DNA from: Sinorhizobium sp. 8-89
GTDB lineage: Bacteria > Pseudomonadota > Alphaproteobacteria > Rhizobiales > Rhizobiaceae
Direction of reading: 5' to 3'
Length of the DNA: 64,000 nucleotides
Assembly: GCF_030124325.1 (NCBI RefSeq)
Contig: NZ_JASKLR010000015.1
Span: forward strand, 56,649 to 120,648
Shown here: positions 17,568 through 26,990 of the stretch, piece by piece
Layout of the letters: each line of letters begins with the position of its first letter
Numbering within the stretch: the stretch's first letter is position 1
Made by a program: the position numbers and the translations under genes
The notes under the pieces: model-generated
Databases searched by the model: none
What the model was told of the DNA's origin: nothing
What the model saw: the letters and a program-made list of their open reading frames with translations, nothing else

Positions 17568-18831
17568 GGCTTGCCTCCGTGTATCGGAACCAATATTTCC
17601 TACTGGAAAGACATGCTTCCTCTGTGGCGTGAAACGCTTCGGCGCAGTAGTCGACCATGGATGTGTCGGTGACCTGGGCGGTTATGTCCTCGTCCTTGCG
17701 ATAGTCAGCGAGTGCGAGCTCCAGCGCCGCCTGCAGAGCTCTGAAAAATGCGCTATCCATGGACGCATTGCTCATGTATGTTCCCGGGTAGGCGGTGTAG
17801 ATACCGTGCTTCAGACACCTCTGAGCGAAGGCCCTTCCATGCTTTTGCGAGGGCAGAACAATATCGAACATGGTATCGCTTCCAAGAACGCGTGCAGGTA
17901 TCTCGCTGCGCTCGAAAGAGATTTGGAATAGCCCCTTGAGGGCCGAGCCCCTCTCGGCGAGGCGCTCAACAATTTTTGCTTCGGCAAAGATTTCCTGTGT
18001 CAGGTTGCCGGCCACAAAGGCGCGGTTCTCGCGTAGATACGTGTTGCCGAGATAGGCTCTGTCGGCTCCCGCCATGGCGTCGGTCGTGCCGGCGACCGCG
18101 GAAAGGCCGATGCCTTGTGCAATCCCCTTGGCCAAAGTGATGACGTCCGGTGCCACGCCGTGTTTTCGGCAGTAACCACCCTCGGCGTAACGAAGTCCGC
18201 ATAGCACCTCATCAACAATCAGCAGGACGCCATGCTGTCTTGCCATCCTGGAGATTTCCTGGAGCAATTCCGGAGGAAAGACCGAGGGCTCAGGCGTGAA
18301 GAAGATGCCAGCGACTCTTCCCTCATTCGCGGTCAGCTGCTGTTCCAGAATATCGAGGTCATATTGATAATCCTGGATGTGTGGATCCTTGGCCGGCGGA
18401 TCGTGCGACCAGGGTCGCTGTTGAAAGATGTCGTGCCATCCGTGGAAGCCAGCCGTCAGGATAACCGGCCGGCCAGTTCGGTGGCGCGCGATCCGAACGG
18501 CCGCTTCCGTTGCACAAGATCCGGTCCTCAAAAAGAACACTCTAGGAGTGTCCGGGAACATCTTCGAAATTTTCCCGGCAAGTATCTGGCGTTGCTCGCT
18601 TACCGGTGAGGGCAGAACGTCAGTTTCTCGCTCCATCGCCTGCGCAAGCCGGGCCTTGAATACCGTGTTATTGCTGCCCAACGGCGAAGCCCCGCTGCAG
18701 GAGGTCATATCCAGATAGATTTTTCCGTCGACATCCTGCGCAATTGCGCCATTGGCGGAGCGGAATATGATGGATGACGGGGTCTCACGTTCCCATTCAG
18801 CCAAATGTCCGCTAGTTCCATGATTGAGCAT
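17539..18831 (-). CDS. Class III PLP aminotransferase (glutamate-1-semialdehyde/NeoB-like)
   Basis: A protein of 430 aa. LRTGSCATEAAVRIAR binds the cofactor phosphate, FHGWHD stacks on PLP, LLIVDEVLCGLRY carries the Asp that contacts the pyridine nitrogen, and ITLAKGIAQG carries the Schiff-base lysine. This is the class that includes GSA aminomutase and aminoglycoside 6'-aminotransferases. It starts 14 bp after the GMC oxidoreductase stop and overlaps the HAD gene by 29 bp. A GMC oxidase followed by such an enzyme is the pair that turns a sugar C6 alcohol into an amine in neomycin-type pathways, and I infer the same here. Confidence 0.82.
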   Translation of the reverse strand: MLNHGTSGHLAEWERETPSSIIFRSANGAIAQDVDGKIYLDMTSCSGASPLGSNNTVFKARLAQAMERETDVLPSPVSEQRQILAGKISKMFPDTPRVFFLRTGSCATEAAVRIARHRTGRPVILTAGFHGWHDIFQQRPWSHDPPAKDPHIQDYQYDLDILEQQLTANEGRVAGIFFTPEPSVFPPELLQEISRMARQHGVLLIVDEVLCGLRYAEGGYCRKHGVAPDVITLAKGIAQGIGLSAVAGTTDAMAGADRAYLGNTYLRENRAFVAGNLTQEIFAEAKIVERLAERGSALKGLFQISFERSEIPARVLGSDTMFDIVLPSQKHGRAFAQRCLKHGIYTAYPGTYMSNASMDSAFFRALQAALELALADYRKDEDITAQVTDTSMVDYCAEAFHATEEACLSSRKYWFRYTEASRESHDRTSA

Positions 18832-18844
18832 CTAAGTTACCCCT

Positions 18845-20368
18845 TTATTTCAGCGACAGGGCCATTCTCCTCGCGTTGGCCATGATTGTGTGTGTCGGAT
18901 TGCTGTTCCCCGCGAAATTCATCACGGACCCATCCATGACATAGATGTTGGTGGACCCATGGACTCTGCCGCAGATGTCTACGACGGATCGCCTGGGATC
19001 ACATCCGGCGCGCATTGTGCCGTGCAGGTGGGAACTGCCTTTTGCATGGGAAGAAGGTTCTCGTTCGATGCGGCGTGCGCCCAGGTGGAGCAGGATGTCA
19101 TCAGCGCGATCGGCAAGAAAACCTATTCGCGCATGGTCATTTTCCGAATTCTTGTATTCGAAACGAACGTAGGGGATGCCGTATCGGTCAGCGACGTCGT
19201 CCAGCACCAGGCGATTGTGCGACCATGGCTCGTCCCCGGCTATATAGTGCAGGCGCACGCGGCCAATGTTCTCACTCGGCGATAGCAGGTTCGCTTCATA
19301 AATGAGGCCACCAAATCTGCACGGTACGTCACTATGTTCGTAGAACTCGTCTGTATAAACGGTCGCATGCGGTCCCCAGTGCGAAGCCAATGCGTCGGAG
19401 CCGCAATCAGCCGGATCCAGGTAGCCGACGGAGTAGCCGCTGATCTTGAACGAGAGGCCGCGCCCGACAAGGTCTGAATCGTTTCCTATTCCGTGCGGGG
19501 CATGCTTACTCTTCGACCGAAGCATCAATGCCGCTGACTGTATTGCGTTTGCGCAGATGACGACCCTTTCAACTGGGATCCGAATCAGTTCCGTTGAGAA
19601 CGGCACATAGCACTCCAGGGCTTCGGCCCGGCCGTCGCTGCGGATCTCTATCCGGTTGACGAAACAGCCGTAGAGAACCGAAATCGCTCCTGGCAGTCCG
19701 GAGTCGTCCAAAATGTTTCTCGCAAGCACGGATGCTCTCGCTTCCGTAGGGCATACTAGCTCGTCGCAAGCAGAACACTTGATGCATCCGCTGCTGTTGC
19801 TGGGTGCCCGGATCGCCAATGGGATCTGCCTTGGCCGTATGCCGAGTTCCTGCATCGCATTGGATAAAATCACTCCACGGGGGCTAGCCGGGTAAGATGC
19901 GTGCCCGTTCGTGCCACCGATCTCCATGAGATGCTCGATCTGCGAATAGCAGGGTTCGAGATCTTGAATGGTTATGGGCCAATCAATCTCCATATCGGTC
20001 CCAAGATATTGGGAAGCAGATAGATCCGATTGGCGGTATCTAAACGTGATCGCATTGTAGAATTGCATTCCGCCGCCGACGCAACACGCCGTCCACGGAT
20101 TACCGTCAGCAGCGCCAGTGGAGGTGAGCGCCTTGCTGTATGCCGCTTGATGAGGCCCGTGCATGGCACCAGGAGAAACCAGGCCTCCATATTCCAGGAC
20201 GGCCACGCGACAGCCTTTCTCCGCAAGCGTTCGGGCGACGATCGATCCAGCTGCTCCGGAGCCCACGATAACCGCGTCGAAGGTCGTGTAATTACAAGAG
20301 GCCGCCGCAATGTGTCTGATGTCCGTCACTGGCAATGGTCTCCAATCCGATATGGAGTGGCTGGCCAA
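18845..20368 (-). CDS. GMC-family FAD-dependent oxidoreductase
   Basis: A protein of 507 aa. The FAD Rossmann motif is VIVGSGAAGSIVAR (about 33-46), CVGGGMQFYNAI is the second FAD contact, and the C-terminal SSHLHGTMRAG and NPTHTIMANA carry the catalytic His and the conserved Asn/His. An unusual four-cysteine stretch GCIKCSACDELVCP sits mid-protein. GMC enzymes oxidise primary alcohols of sugars or cyclitols. Its start overlaps the end of the condensation gene by 43 bp, and the aminotransferase follows after 14 bp. The order suggests it makes the carbonyl that the aminotransferase aminates. Confidence 0.84.
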   Translation of the reverse strand: MASHSISDWRPLPVTDIRHIAAASCNYTTFDAVIVGSGAAGSIVARTLAEKGCRVAVLEYGGLVSPGAMHGPHQAAYSKALTSTGAADGNPWTACCVGGGMQFYNAITFRYRQSDLSASQYLGTDMEIDWPITIQDLEPCYSQIEHLMEIGGTNGHASYPASPRGVILSNAMQELGIRPRQIPLAIRAPSNSSGCIKCSACDELVCPTEARASVLARNILDDSGLPGAISVLYGCFVNRIEIRSDGRAEALECYVPFSTELIRIPVERVVICANAIQSAALMLRSKSKHAPHGIGNDSDLVGRGLSFKISGYSVGYLDPADCGSDALASHWGPHATVYTDEFYEHSDVPCRFGGLIYEANLLSPSENIGRVRLHYIAGDEPWSHNRLVLDDVADRYGIPYVRFEYKNSENDHARIGFLADRADDILLHLGARRIEREPSSHAKGSSHLHGTMRAGCDPRRSVVDICGRVHGSTNIYVMDGSVMNFAGNSNPTHTIMANARRMALSLK

Positions 20369-21780
20369 CGAGCGGTGTTCGCGACGCAGGCCAGGATGTG
20401 CTTTGTGCGCGCCACATAGTCGGGGACCGCGATCCCTGCGGGCGCGGTGGCCGGGTGGCGGTAGTTGGCGACGAGGCCGTCAAAGGTCCGCACGATCCAG
20501 AGGCATACCTCGTCCGGATCGGTGCTGCGGCTACGCAGGGTGACAACTTGCCAGCTGTTCCACTCGCGCGCACCGGGGGTACGGCGAACGTCCATGTACG
20601 AGACCATGAAGGGATCGCGCAGTGGCTCCCCGAGAAGATCCGCCACTCGGGGTGTAGGTATCCTGGACAGGTTCTTCGACCAATCCAGGTTGGATGCCGC
20701 CCGACGCACCGCCTCGCAAAACGAGTCGGCTGCGCCGAGCGGGAACGCAACCGGGCCCATTCCTACGTACCAGCCAATGGAAGACCGGAAGGGGGCTGTA
20801 CGGGTGTGAAAGGGGACCATCGTTCGAAATTCACCCGAGCCGGTGATTTCGTGACCGACCTTGGCAAGGCAGGCGAGCAGACCGGAGAAGGAGTCTCCCC
20901 CTGCCTTACGGCAGACCCTGTCGAAGGCGTGCGCCGCGGATGCGTTGAGAAGCTCGGTGTATCCGCTTGGCTGGGCGGCGGAGCTGCCACTCACGTCGCT
21001 AACCGGTACGGGGAACTCCGGCAGACGGCCGCCCGCCTCGGCGAGAAACTGCCGCCATTGGGCGATGGATTCGTCCTCAGGGGTCAGCGTATCGGCCTCG
21101 ATCCTTTCTGCCTCCGCGAAATTGAGGTAGCTGGCGGTGGGGGGAAGGGGAGGTGGGACGGTCTTGCCGTCGCGGACCGCGAGTGCGGCGGCGTACAGCG
21201 TGTGAATCTCATAGGCAATTGTGAGAATGGAGTAACCGTCCATCAGGATGTGGTCGGCGGCGATACAGACGGTTGTCGTTTCCGGACGGCTGATGGTGGC
21301 ACAAATATATGCGGGCCAGTCGAGTGGGCCGACTTCGGAGTCGAAGAGTTCCTCCAGGTAGCGCGACAGTTGCTGGCCGTCGGTGAATTCCCCCGCGCCA
21401 CTGTGGTGGATACTCACGGCTCCGGCCGGTAGCGTCCTGCGGCGGAGACAATCGCCTTGCGTGGAGCCAGCGGGGGGGCTGAGATGGCTGCGCAGGATTT
21501 CGTGGCGGTCTGTCCACTCGCACAATGCCGCGGCGAAGGCGTTCGCATCGAGTTCGGCGGGCAGATCGAAGACAGAGGCCAGCCAGGAAGGCGGCAGGGA
21601 AGCCTCATCGGCCGTCTCAAGTGCATGTGCGACATGTGCTTCCTGCACGTGGGACGCCCGACGTAGATCGGCTGCCCAGATGGCCTCGGACATGCGCGGG
21701 GCGCCAGCCCGCCACACGGTGACACGGCCCGCAGGCAGATCGAGGGATGACAGGTCAGTGAGTCTCATGAAATGGCGCAC
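20326..21780 (-). CDS. Condensation-domain (PapA/NRPS-C-like) acyltransferase
   Basis: A protein of 484 aa with a single condensation fold. AADHILMDGYS is the active-site loop: the second His and the Asp-Gly of HHxxxDG are kept but the first His is Asp. SIGWYVGMGPVAF and DPFMVSYMDV match the bridge and floor-loop parts of the PapA-type and actinobacterial stand-alone proteins. These enzymes move an acyl group from a carrier or CoA to an amine or hydroxyl. No carrier protein or adenylation domain is nearby. The start is GTG at 21780 or ATG at 21768. In the cluster it may acylate the amino-sugar or a trehalose-like core. Confidence 0.8.
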   Translation of the reverse strand: MRHFMRLTDLSSLDLPAGRVTVWRAGAPRMSEAIWAADLRRASHVQEAHVAHALETADEASLPPSWLASVFDLPAELDANAFAAALCEWTDRHEILRSHLSPPAGSTQGDCLRRRTLPAGAVSIHHSGAGEFTDGQQLSRYLEELFDSEVGPLDWPAYICATISRPETTTVCIAADHILMDGYSILTIAYEIHTLYAAALAVRDGKTVPPPLPPTASYLNFAEAERIEADTLTPEDESIAQWRQFLAEAGGRLPEFPVPVSDVSGSSAAQPSGYTELLNASAAHAFDRVCRKAGGDSFSGLLACLAKVGHEITGSGEFRTMVPFHTRTAPFRSSIGWYVGMGPVAFPLGAADSFCEAVRRAASNLDWSKNLSRIPTPRVADLLGEPLRDPFMVSYMDVRRTPGAREWNSWQVVTLRSRSTDPDEVCLWIVRTFDGLVANYRHPATAPAGIAVPDYVARTKHILACVANTARWPATPYRIGDHCQ

Positions 21781-22034
21781 CTATTTGCAAAGAAGGGGAG
21801 CAAGGGGAGCACGCTGGCCAAATTCACCGCCCGCGCGGTTCGAAGCGCGAGCAATGCGGCGACCGCGCATTTTAACGCGTTGGGTTCGGGCTCGGGTCGA
21901 GACGTTCCATTACGGTCAGCGCGGACGACGACCATCACCCCGGATCCGACGAGGGAGACCGTCTGTCCCGCGAGAAGAAGGGAGAAGTCGCGGGGCGGGC
22001 CGCGTCGGGGCGCTTCGTGTGCCTCTTGCATCAC
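21765..22034 (-). pseudogene. MFS exporter remnant (N-terminal fragment)
   Basis: The first 35 codons read RDFSLLLAGQTVSLVGSGV, the standard opening of an EntS/MefA-type MFS drug exporter (about 400 aa). After residue 37 no membrane segments follow, and the frame stops 15 bp inside the next gene. A large deletion has removed most of the gene. It starts 4 bp inside the end of the sulfotransferase gene, as an intact operon member would. Confidence 0.65.
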
Positions 22035-22987
22035 CCCACCCTCCCTGGATCCAGCATCGACAGGTCGTAGCCCAGGTCGTTCAATTCCTTCCCGGCGATC
22101 CGCTCAAACTCTTCGATTTCCGTGGGCGTGAGGTCCTGTAGGTACCGTCCACGACGCCCGGTATGCAGCGGTTTACCCGCCGCTTCCGCCGCGGGATGGC
22201 CCCATGGTTTGTCGAACAGCGCGTGCTCGTGCTCCGCATGGTGCAGGACTGCCTCGTCCCATGACAGACCGAGGTGTTCCAGCATCCGCTCGACAGTCTC
22301 GCGGGGGCGGGCGACTAGGTCCTCATATCGCACTTCCAGATAACGGCCGTCAGGAGCAGCCTGACGGGGGCGGTTGACGACCTCCAGCCAGCCGTTCGCT
22401 GCCTCCGCAATAGTCCCGTAGCCCCAGTCGGGGACGGTCTTGAGGTGTGAGGCAGCCAGGTCGCGGCCGTCGCGGATTATGTGGATGAAATGGGCGCGAG
22501 GCCAGATCGCGGCGTACGTGCCGATGTCCTTAATCCTACGCTGAAGCTTCAGGCCCCATCGTCCGGCTCCGGTCTGTTCACGTCGGAATTCGCCGATAGA
22601 GTCGATGAGCCGGCAACGGTCGTCGAGGGAGGACAGAACGGTGCCATGCTCCGCCATCAGGCCGGTCACAAGCTTCCGCACGTCATCACGCTTGAGTCCG
22701 AAACGCTCGCACTGCACAACAAAGTGCGCGCCGTCGAACCAATCAGGATCAACGGTCTCCTTCGTGGCACCGGCGAGCCGTGGGTCGCGGCGGTCCATCA
22801 TGTCGCACACCGCGAGGATGTGCGGACCGAGGTCGACGGGATCGGTGAAATCGATCTCCGGACCGACGACCAGACCGGGGTGCGAGTCAAGCACGACGCT
22901 CAGAAGAGTGGTGCCGGAGCGGTTCTCGCCGCCGAGCAGGACGGGCTCGGAAGGCAGGGCAAGAGGAGAAGAAATGAGACCCGACAT
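22031..22987 (-). CDS. PAPS-dependent sulfotransferase
   Basis: About 318 aa from ATG 22987, chosen over the upstream start at 23041 because AGGAAA precedes it and the conserved N-terminus MSGLISS begins there. LLGGENRSGTTLLSVVLDSHP is the 5'-phosphosulfate-binding loop and FIHIIRDGRDLAASH the 3'-phosphate motif. The enzyme moves sulfate from PAPS to a hydroxyl or amine. It is the first gene of the minus-strand cluster. Rhizobia use such enzymes on Nod factors (NodH) and polysaccharides, but here the neighbours point to a small glycoside. G+C looks higher than in the glycosyltransferase half of the cluster. Confidence 0.85.
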   Translation of the reverse strand: MSGLISSPLALPSEPVLLGGENRSGTTLLSVVLDSHPGLVVGPEIDFTDPVDLGPHILAVCDMMDRRDPRLAGATKETVDPDWFDGAHFVVQCERFGLKRDDVRKLVTGLMAEHGTVLSSLDDRCRLIDSIGEFRREQTGAGRWGLKLQRRIKDIGTYAAIWPRAHFIHIIRDGRDLAASHLKTVPDWGYGTIAEAANGWLEVVNRPRQAAPDGRYLEVRYEDLVARPRETVERMLEHLGLSWDEAVLHHAEHEHALFDKPWGHPAAEAAGKPLHTGRRGRYLQDLTPTEIEEFERIAGKELNDLGYDLSMLDPGRVG

Positions 22988-23241
22988 GATTTTCCTGCTG
23001 GCCATGTGGCATGCGCACAAAACTGTACTGATAAGGATCAAGTATTGCTATTTAAGGCAACCGTAATTGGTCAGTTTATTTCGACATGTGGATAGCAATT
23101 TCGCCAAATGTCCAATCTTTTTCTTCTCCCAACGCGGATGTGCGAAAGCGGGCGATGGTTGGTTGGTGGAAGACCATCGAGGATTATCGAACAAGCGCTG
23201 TTTCGCGACTGTCGGGCGGGGCTAAAAGATAGGAACGAGGA
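22988..23241. promoter_or_regulatory. AT-rich divergent upstream region of the sulfotransferase cluster
   Basis: This 250-bp block is clearly more AT-rich than its flanks (runs such as TCTTTTTCTTCTCC) and should contain the cluster promoter. No sigma motif could be fixed. A nod-box-like ACCAAT was considered and rejected. Confidence 0.35.
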
Positions 23242-23604
23242 ATGACAGAAGAACAGCGCGAAGGTGCGGAGAACCGGCACGCGGCGATGCGAGTATTCAA
23301 CGAGACCGTTCGAAAAGCGGCGTACCGCGGCCTGCGTGTCAACCTGCAGGTGTTCGAGCTGCGTTGTAGTGAAGGGCCTACGCCAGTTCGATCGGTGAGC
23401 GTGGCGGCGCGTGAGGAGTCTTGCAAGGTTGCAGGGACACTCCGAACAAACAACGCGCGCACTCGCATTTGCGCAATTCAGCGTCGCCGGCCGGACCTAA
23501 GTCTTACGGCGCCGGCAAAGGTCCTGGGACCATTGTGGGTTATTCCTCCGAGCGCGCATACTCCTTCCACCAGCCCTTTCGTGTTCCTGACCACCGGTGT
23601 CTGA
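23242..23604 (+). CDS. Hypothetical protein, possibly degenerate
   Basis: A 120-aa frame from ATG 23242 preceded by AGGAACGAGGA. The first 50 residues are charged (MTEEQREGAENRHAAM, then FNETVRKAAYRGLRV) and look like real protein; the remainder is basic and low in structure, and it overlaps the minus-strand fragment ending at 23497. No family was recognised. It may be a truncated gene reading into foreign sequence. Confidence 0.3.
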   Translation: MTEEQREGAENRHAAMRVFNETVRKAAYRGLRVNLQVFELRCSEGPTPVRSVSVAAREESCKVAGTLRTNNARTRICAIQRRRPDLSLTAPAKVLGPLWVIPPSAHTPSTSPFVFLTTGV

Positions 23605-23956
23605 CGAGGTTGGCGCTCCAGTTCCAGAACGAGCTGAACGCGATTTTGATACCGCCTGCTTCGCATTACCCTTCTCCTTCTTCCTCGAAGGACGGGATTT
23701 AGCGCCCGGTACCTGAGTCGCACCGAACGATGCCAAAACAGTCGCCAGCTCGTTAAGGCCCTCGATGCTGATCTGCCGTGGCCCCAGTGTCATACCGCTG
23801 CAGTAGCTCTCGTCGAACATCCAGTTCGGCCACTCGCGAGAAAGATCAGGCCGTTCATCGGTGTAGATGCATGTCAAACTCTTGCCACGCCGGAAGGGCG
23901 AGACTTGCACGGTGCACCCGAAGATCGGGTGCCAACGATAAGCGATCCTCGCAAAA
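23497..23956 (-). pseudogene. Rhizobial mobile-element conserved hypothetical (HPIFG family) without start
   Basis: ARIAYRWHPIFGCTVQVSPFRR is followed by CIYTDERPDLSREWPNWMFDESYCSGM and ISIEGLNELATVL. This belongs with the small HPxxG proteins that accompany rhizobial transposons and recombinases. No start codon or ribosome site stands before the conserved block, and its 5' side merges into a parE fragment on the opposite strand. Function is unknown. It probably marks an insertion boundary. Confidence 0.5.
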
Positions 23957-23975
23957 CGAAAACCGTATGCAGAAT

Positions 23976-24219
23976 GTCGGTTGTTGGCTGCGTATATCGA
24001 GAAAGACAATCCGGATCCGGTGGCCCGCGTGGTGGCGCAGATCGTGACGGCCGTGGATATGTTGGCTGAGGTGCCTGCCAGGGGTCGGCCGGGTCGTGTC
24101 AAGGGCACCCGCGAATCGTATTGGCGGATATTCCCTACCTCATTCCCTACCGCGTCAGCCGGGACATTGAGATTCTCACCGTCATGCATGCGCTCCGGCG
24201 CTGGCCGGAGACGTTTTGA
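23976..24219 (+). pseudogene. ParE/RelE-type toxin fragment, frameshifted
   Basis: LAAYIEKDNPDPVARVVAQ, then VDMLAEVPARGRPGRVKGTRE, match ParE. The match goes on in another frame as LADIPYLIPYRVSRD, IEILTVMHALRRWP, to a stop at 24217. The first 20 or so residues are missing and no ParD antitoxin is visible. It is a dead toxin gene. Confidence 0.65.
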
Positions 24220-24678
24220 CAAACGCTTCGTACATCAGTCCGTGTTTTTGACAAAATGCGCCCGGCACATCGACGTCACGTTTGCGCGCGACCTCTGGCT
24301 CGATCCGCCCGAGGAATGGCGGCAAGACATCGACCAGACGCTCTTGCCCGGCGGATATTTCAAGCAGTTCATCTTCTACCATGAGGGCGTCGAAGACCGT
24401 TCTCACGGATACGATATCAGCTGGACAAGATGTCGGAGCCTTGGCGAACGGCCACAAGAGCGAGCGGCATGTGTTATCCCGGCGGATAGATATTCTTCGG
24501 CATGCGGCTGTGGCTGCAGCGGCAAGAGGCGAAGGCAGCGTTTGTGAAAATCTACGCCTCGCGGCCGGAGCGTATCGTCCTCATTCCGCGCGCCATCCTG
24601 AAGTGCAGATCAGGTGAAGCCTATCAGCACGCCGCCGACCGCAGAGACGAAGATCCAGGGCGGGGGACCTCTAGGCCA
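24220..24678. other. Unassigned degenerate stretch
   Basis: Several overlapping frames run through here (for example HIDVTFARDLWLDPPEEW on the plus strand), but none has start, family match and length together. At 24610-24670 the minus strand reads GPPPWIFVSAVGGVLIGF then a stop, like the membrane-protein end of an unknown gene fused to the chemotaxis receptor remnant. Confidence 0.35.
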
Positions 24679-26538
24679 TGAGTACGATCTGGTCGACGGC
24701 TGCCGCCGTTTCTTCGAGCGACGCGGCTTGTCGCTCGGTGCGACCGGAAAGCGCCGTAGCGCCTGCCGCCATCTGGCGGCCGCTTCCCTCAATCGTTGAT
24801 GATATCGTGCGGATCTCGACAAGGGTTTGCCTGAGTTCGGCGACGGTGGCGTTGAAATCGGTACGCAGCTTGTCGAGTTCAGGGGCAAAGGGTGTTTTGA
24901 TCGTAGCGGTCAGTTGATCCTTCGCCATGGCGTCGAGCCCGCCCGCACCGCGAAGGCGATTTCGGAATCGCGGCGGGGTTTCTCCGCCTCGTTGCGGTCA
25001 CGCTCGGCATCGGCTGCGGCGGCGTTCCTGTTCGGATTGCCGTTCGCGGACGATCTTCGCCTTCGCGCTGGTCTTTTGAAGACGTCGAGGGCGCGCGCCA
25101 TCTCGCCGATCTCGTCGGCGCGGTTCTGATTGCCAACGGCCGTGTCGAGCAAGCCGCCGGCGAGGTTGCGCATCGCCTGGGTGAACTGGCCGATCGGTCC
25201 CTTCAGCGTCAGCACCAGAGCCGCACTGGAACGAGGGCGATGATCACGCCCAGCGCCATGGTGCCGATGGATGGGACGTTGATATCCTGGCTCTGGCGGC
25301 CGGCCGCACACTGCTGCAGATCGGCGAACAGCGAAAGCTTCCTGCCGATGTGGTCGATCTCAGCGGCGGCAGCCTGGAATTGCTGCGCCCGCTTGCCGGT
25401 GGCGGCGACGAGTTCGGTGGCGGCCTGCTCGATCCTGTCGAATGACGGCGCGGGTTTTGCCGACTGCTCGCAGGGAACGGCGAGGCCGCCCGCCGAGGAG
25501 CTCAGCGCAAAGAGTACTTTGCGGCATTCCGCGAGATGCGTCGCCAGCGTCGCCTGCTTTTCCGCCGCGCGGTCGCGCATGAACTCGGCAAGCGCGATGC
25601 GCGTCAGGTAGATCGCATCGGTGAGATGCCGCGATCCTGCATCACGAGCCCGGCCTTGGCGAGAGAGGCGCCGACCTCATCGAATGGCGGACACGTCCTG
25701 TATCTTCAGGGTGGCCGCCGCGTCGAGCGGCTGCTTGAGCGCCTTGAACTCAGCGAAGATATCAAGGAGATTCTGGATGTTTTCCGGCGGGCGCCCCTTA
25801 TCATCGACGAGCGCATTCAGTGCTTAGCGTTAGCAGAGAAAGCCTTGCCGAGCGGCTTGGAATTCTTCGGCAATGCGACTGGCAGCACCTTCTGGTGGAC
25901 CTTCAGCTCGTCCATCGCCGCGGCGAGCTGCCGAAAAATTTCACTGTCATTCTTGCGTGCAGCAAAGGCATCTCCCAGCGCAGCCACGAAGCGCGTCGCC
26001 GAGAGGATCTTTTGAGCCTCACGCAATCTCTTCTTGGCATCATCCTCCTCTGACGTGATCGATGTATCGAACGCGGTGGCGGCGGTCAGCAGATCAGTCT
26101 GGTTGTGGCGATGACGGCGAGGCATCCTCGATGCCCGCCTCGATCCGCGCCTCGTCGGCATGTAGTGCCCAAAGATCCTCCATCGGGCCGTTGATCTCAG
26201 CGAGTGCTATGGATGCGCTGTCGAGCTCCGCCCAGCCTCCGGACCGAGGCGTTAGCCGCCCGGGCCGCGTTGAGCGCGGCGCGCTGTTCCTCAAGCCTCT
26301 TAAAGATGAGCGCCCGGTCTTCCTCGGTCGTCTGATCGAGAAAGCCGATCATCGCGGCCTAGACGTCCTTGAAGCCACGCCGCGACGTCGTTTGATATCG
26401 CATACGGTTCTGCAGCAGTCCCGATGCCAGTATCCCCGTGACGCCGACCGCCGTGGTGCTCAAGATGAACGGCGATACCAACAGCATCACCTTGGTTCGG
26501 ATTTTGAAGCGCGAGAGGAGACGATCGACCCAGCCCAT
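24679..26538 (-). pseudogene. Methyl-accepting chemotaxis protein, truncated and frameshifted
   Basis: The ATG at 26538 opens MGWVDRLLSRFKIRTKVM and a membrane segment (LLVSPFILSTTAVGVTGIL), with LDQTTEEDRALIFKRLEEQR in the next frame. HAMP-region signals appear about 25200-25080 (GPIGQFTQAMRNLAGG, DEIGEMARALDVFK), then LRTDFNATVAELRQTL and ASLEETAAAVDQI at 24690. The sequence leaves the family exactly there, so the methylation helices and the CheA/CheW-binding hairpin are lost. At least four frame changes are needed along 1.86 kb. The intact length would be about 640 aa. Confidence 0.75.
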
Positions 26539-26739
26539 GAGATGTCCCGAATTTTTATGCGTACACTGCAGCATGACGCGTATCGATAGGCAGGGAGAGA
26601 TCACCATCTCTCGCACGCCGAATGGATCGGATTGCTGCTCCAACGGGAATGGAGCTCCGCCAACATCCGCGGATCCCGCTATTACCACGAGCAGGAACGA
26701 ATCGATCGCCGCTTTGATGCTCCCCTCCTTACCGGGACC

Positions 26740-26990
26740 GCCGTGATCGGTCGCGAGGAATCCGACCCCCGCAACACCGCCATTGCGCCGCATAAGCGGT
26801 CCAGCGCGTCGCCGAACGCTTCTCGCCAAGCTTTGACGACATTGTCGCCTGGGGCCACTCTCGTCCCCCGGTTTTAGGAAGCGATCGGTGTAACGGCGGG
26901 CGACCGCGGCTGCGCGCTCTTCCTTCGTGGGGAAGTGGTGAAATGGACGCTGGAACCGCCGACCGGCAGTGAGGACCAGGCGATGGACAC
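26740..26990 (-). pseudogene. TetR-family regulator fragment
   Basis: FHHFPTKEERAAAVARRYTDRFL matches the end of a TetR helix-turn-helix domain and is very like VHYHFPTKDKLAAAVARRYTD of the TetR gene at 45253. The following part reads in a shifted frame (VVKAWREAFGDALDRL). The N-terminal half and most of the ligand domain are missing. Confidence 0.65.

Noticed and set aside
20310..20750. Short in-frame pieces suggesting extra genes in the GMC/condensation overlap
   Set aside because: They are frames within the 43-bp overlap and its flanks; the two genes explain the region.
20335..21432. A 365-codon plus-strand frame opposite the condensation gene
   Set aside because: No family match, and it lies wholly over a gene with clear condensation-domain motifs; high G+C makes such shadows common.
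23041..23110. Nod box in front of the sulfotransferase cluster
   Set aside because: An ACCAAT and a TATCCAC occur on the minus strand, but the 47-bp consensus between them does not align (fewer than half the conserved positions).
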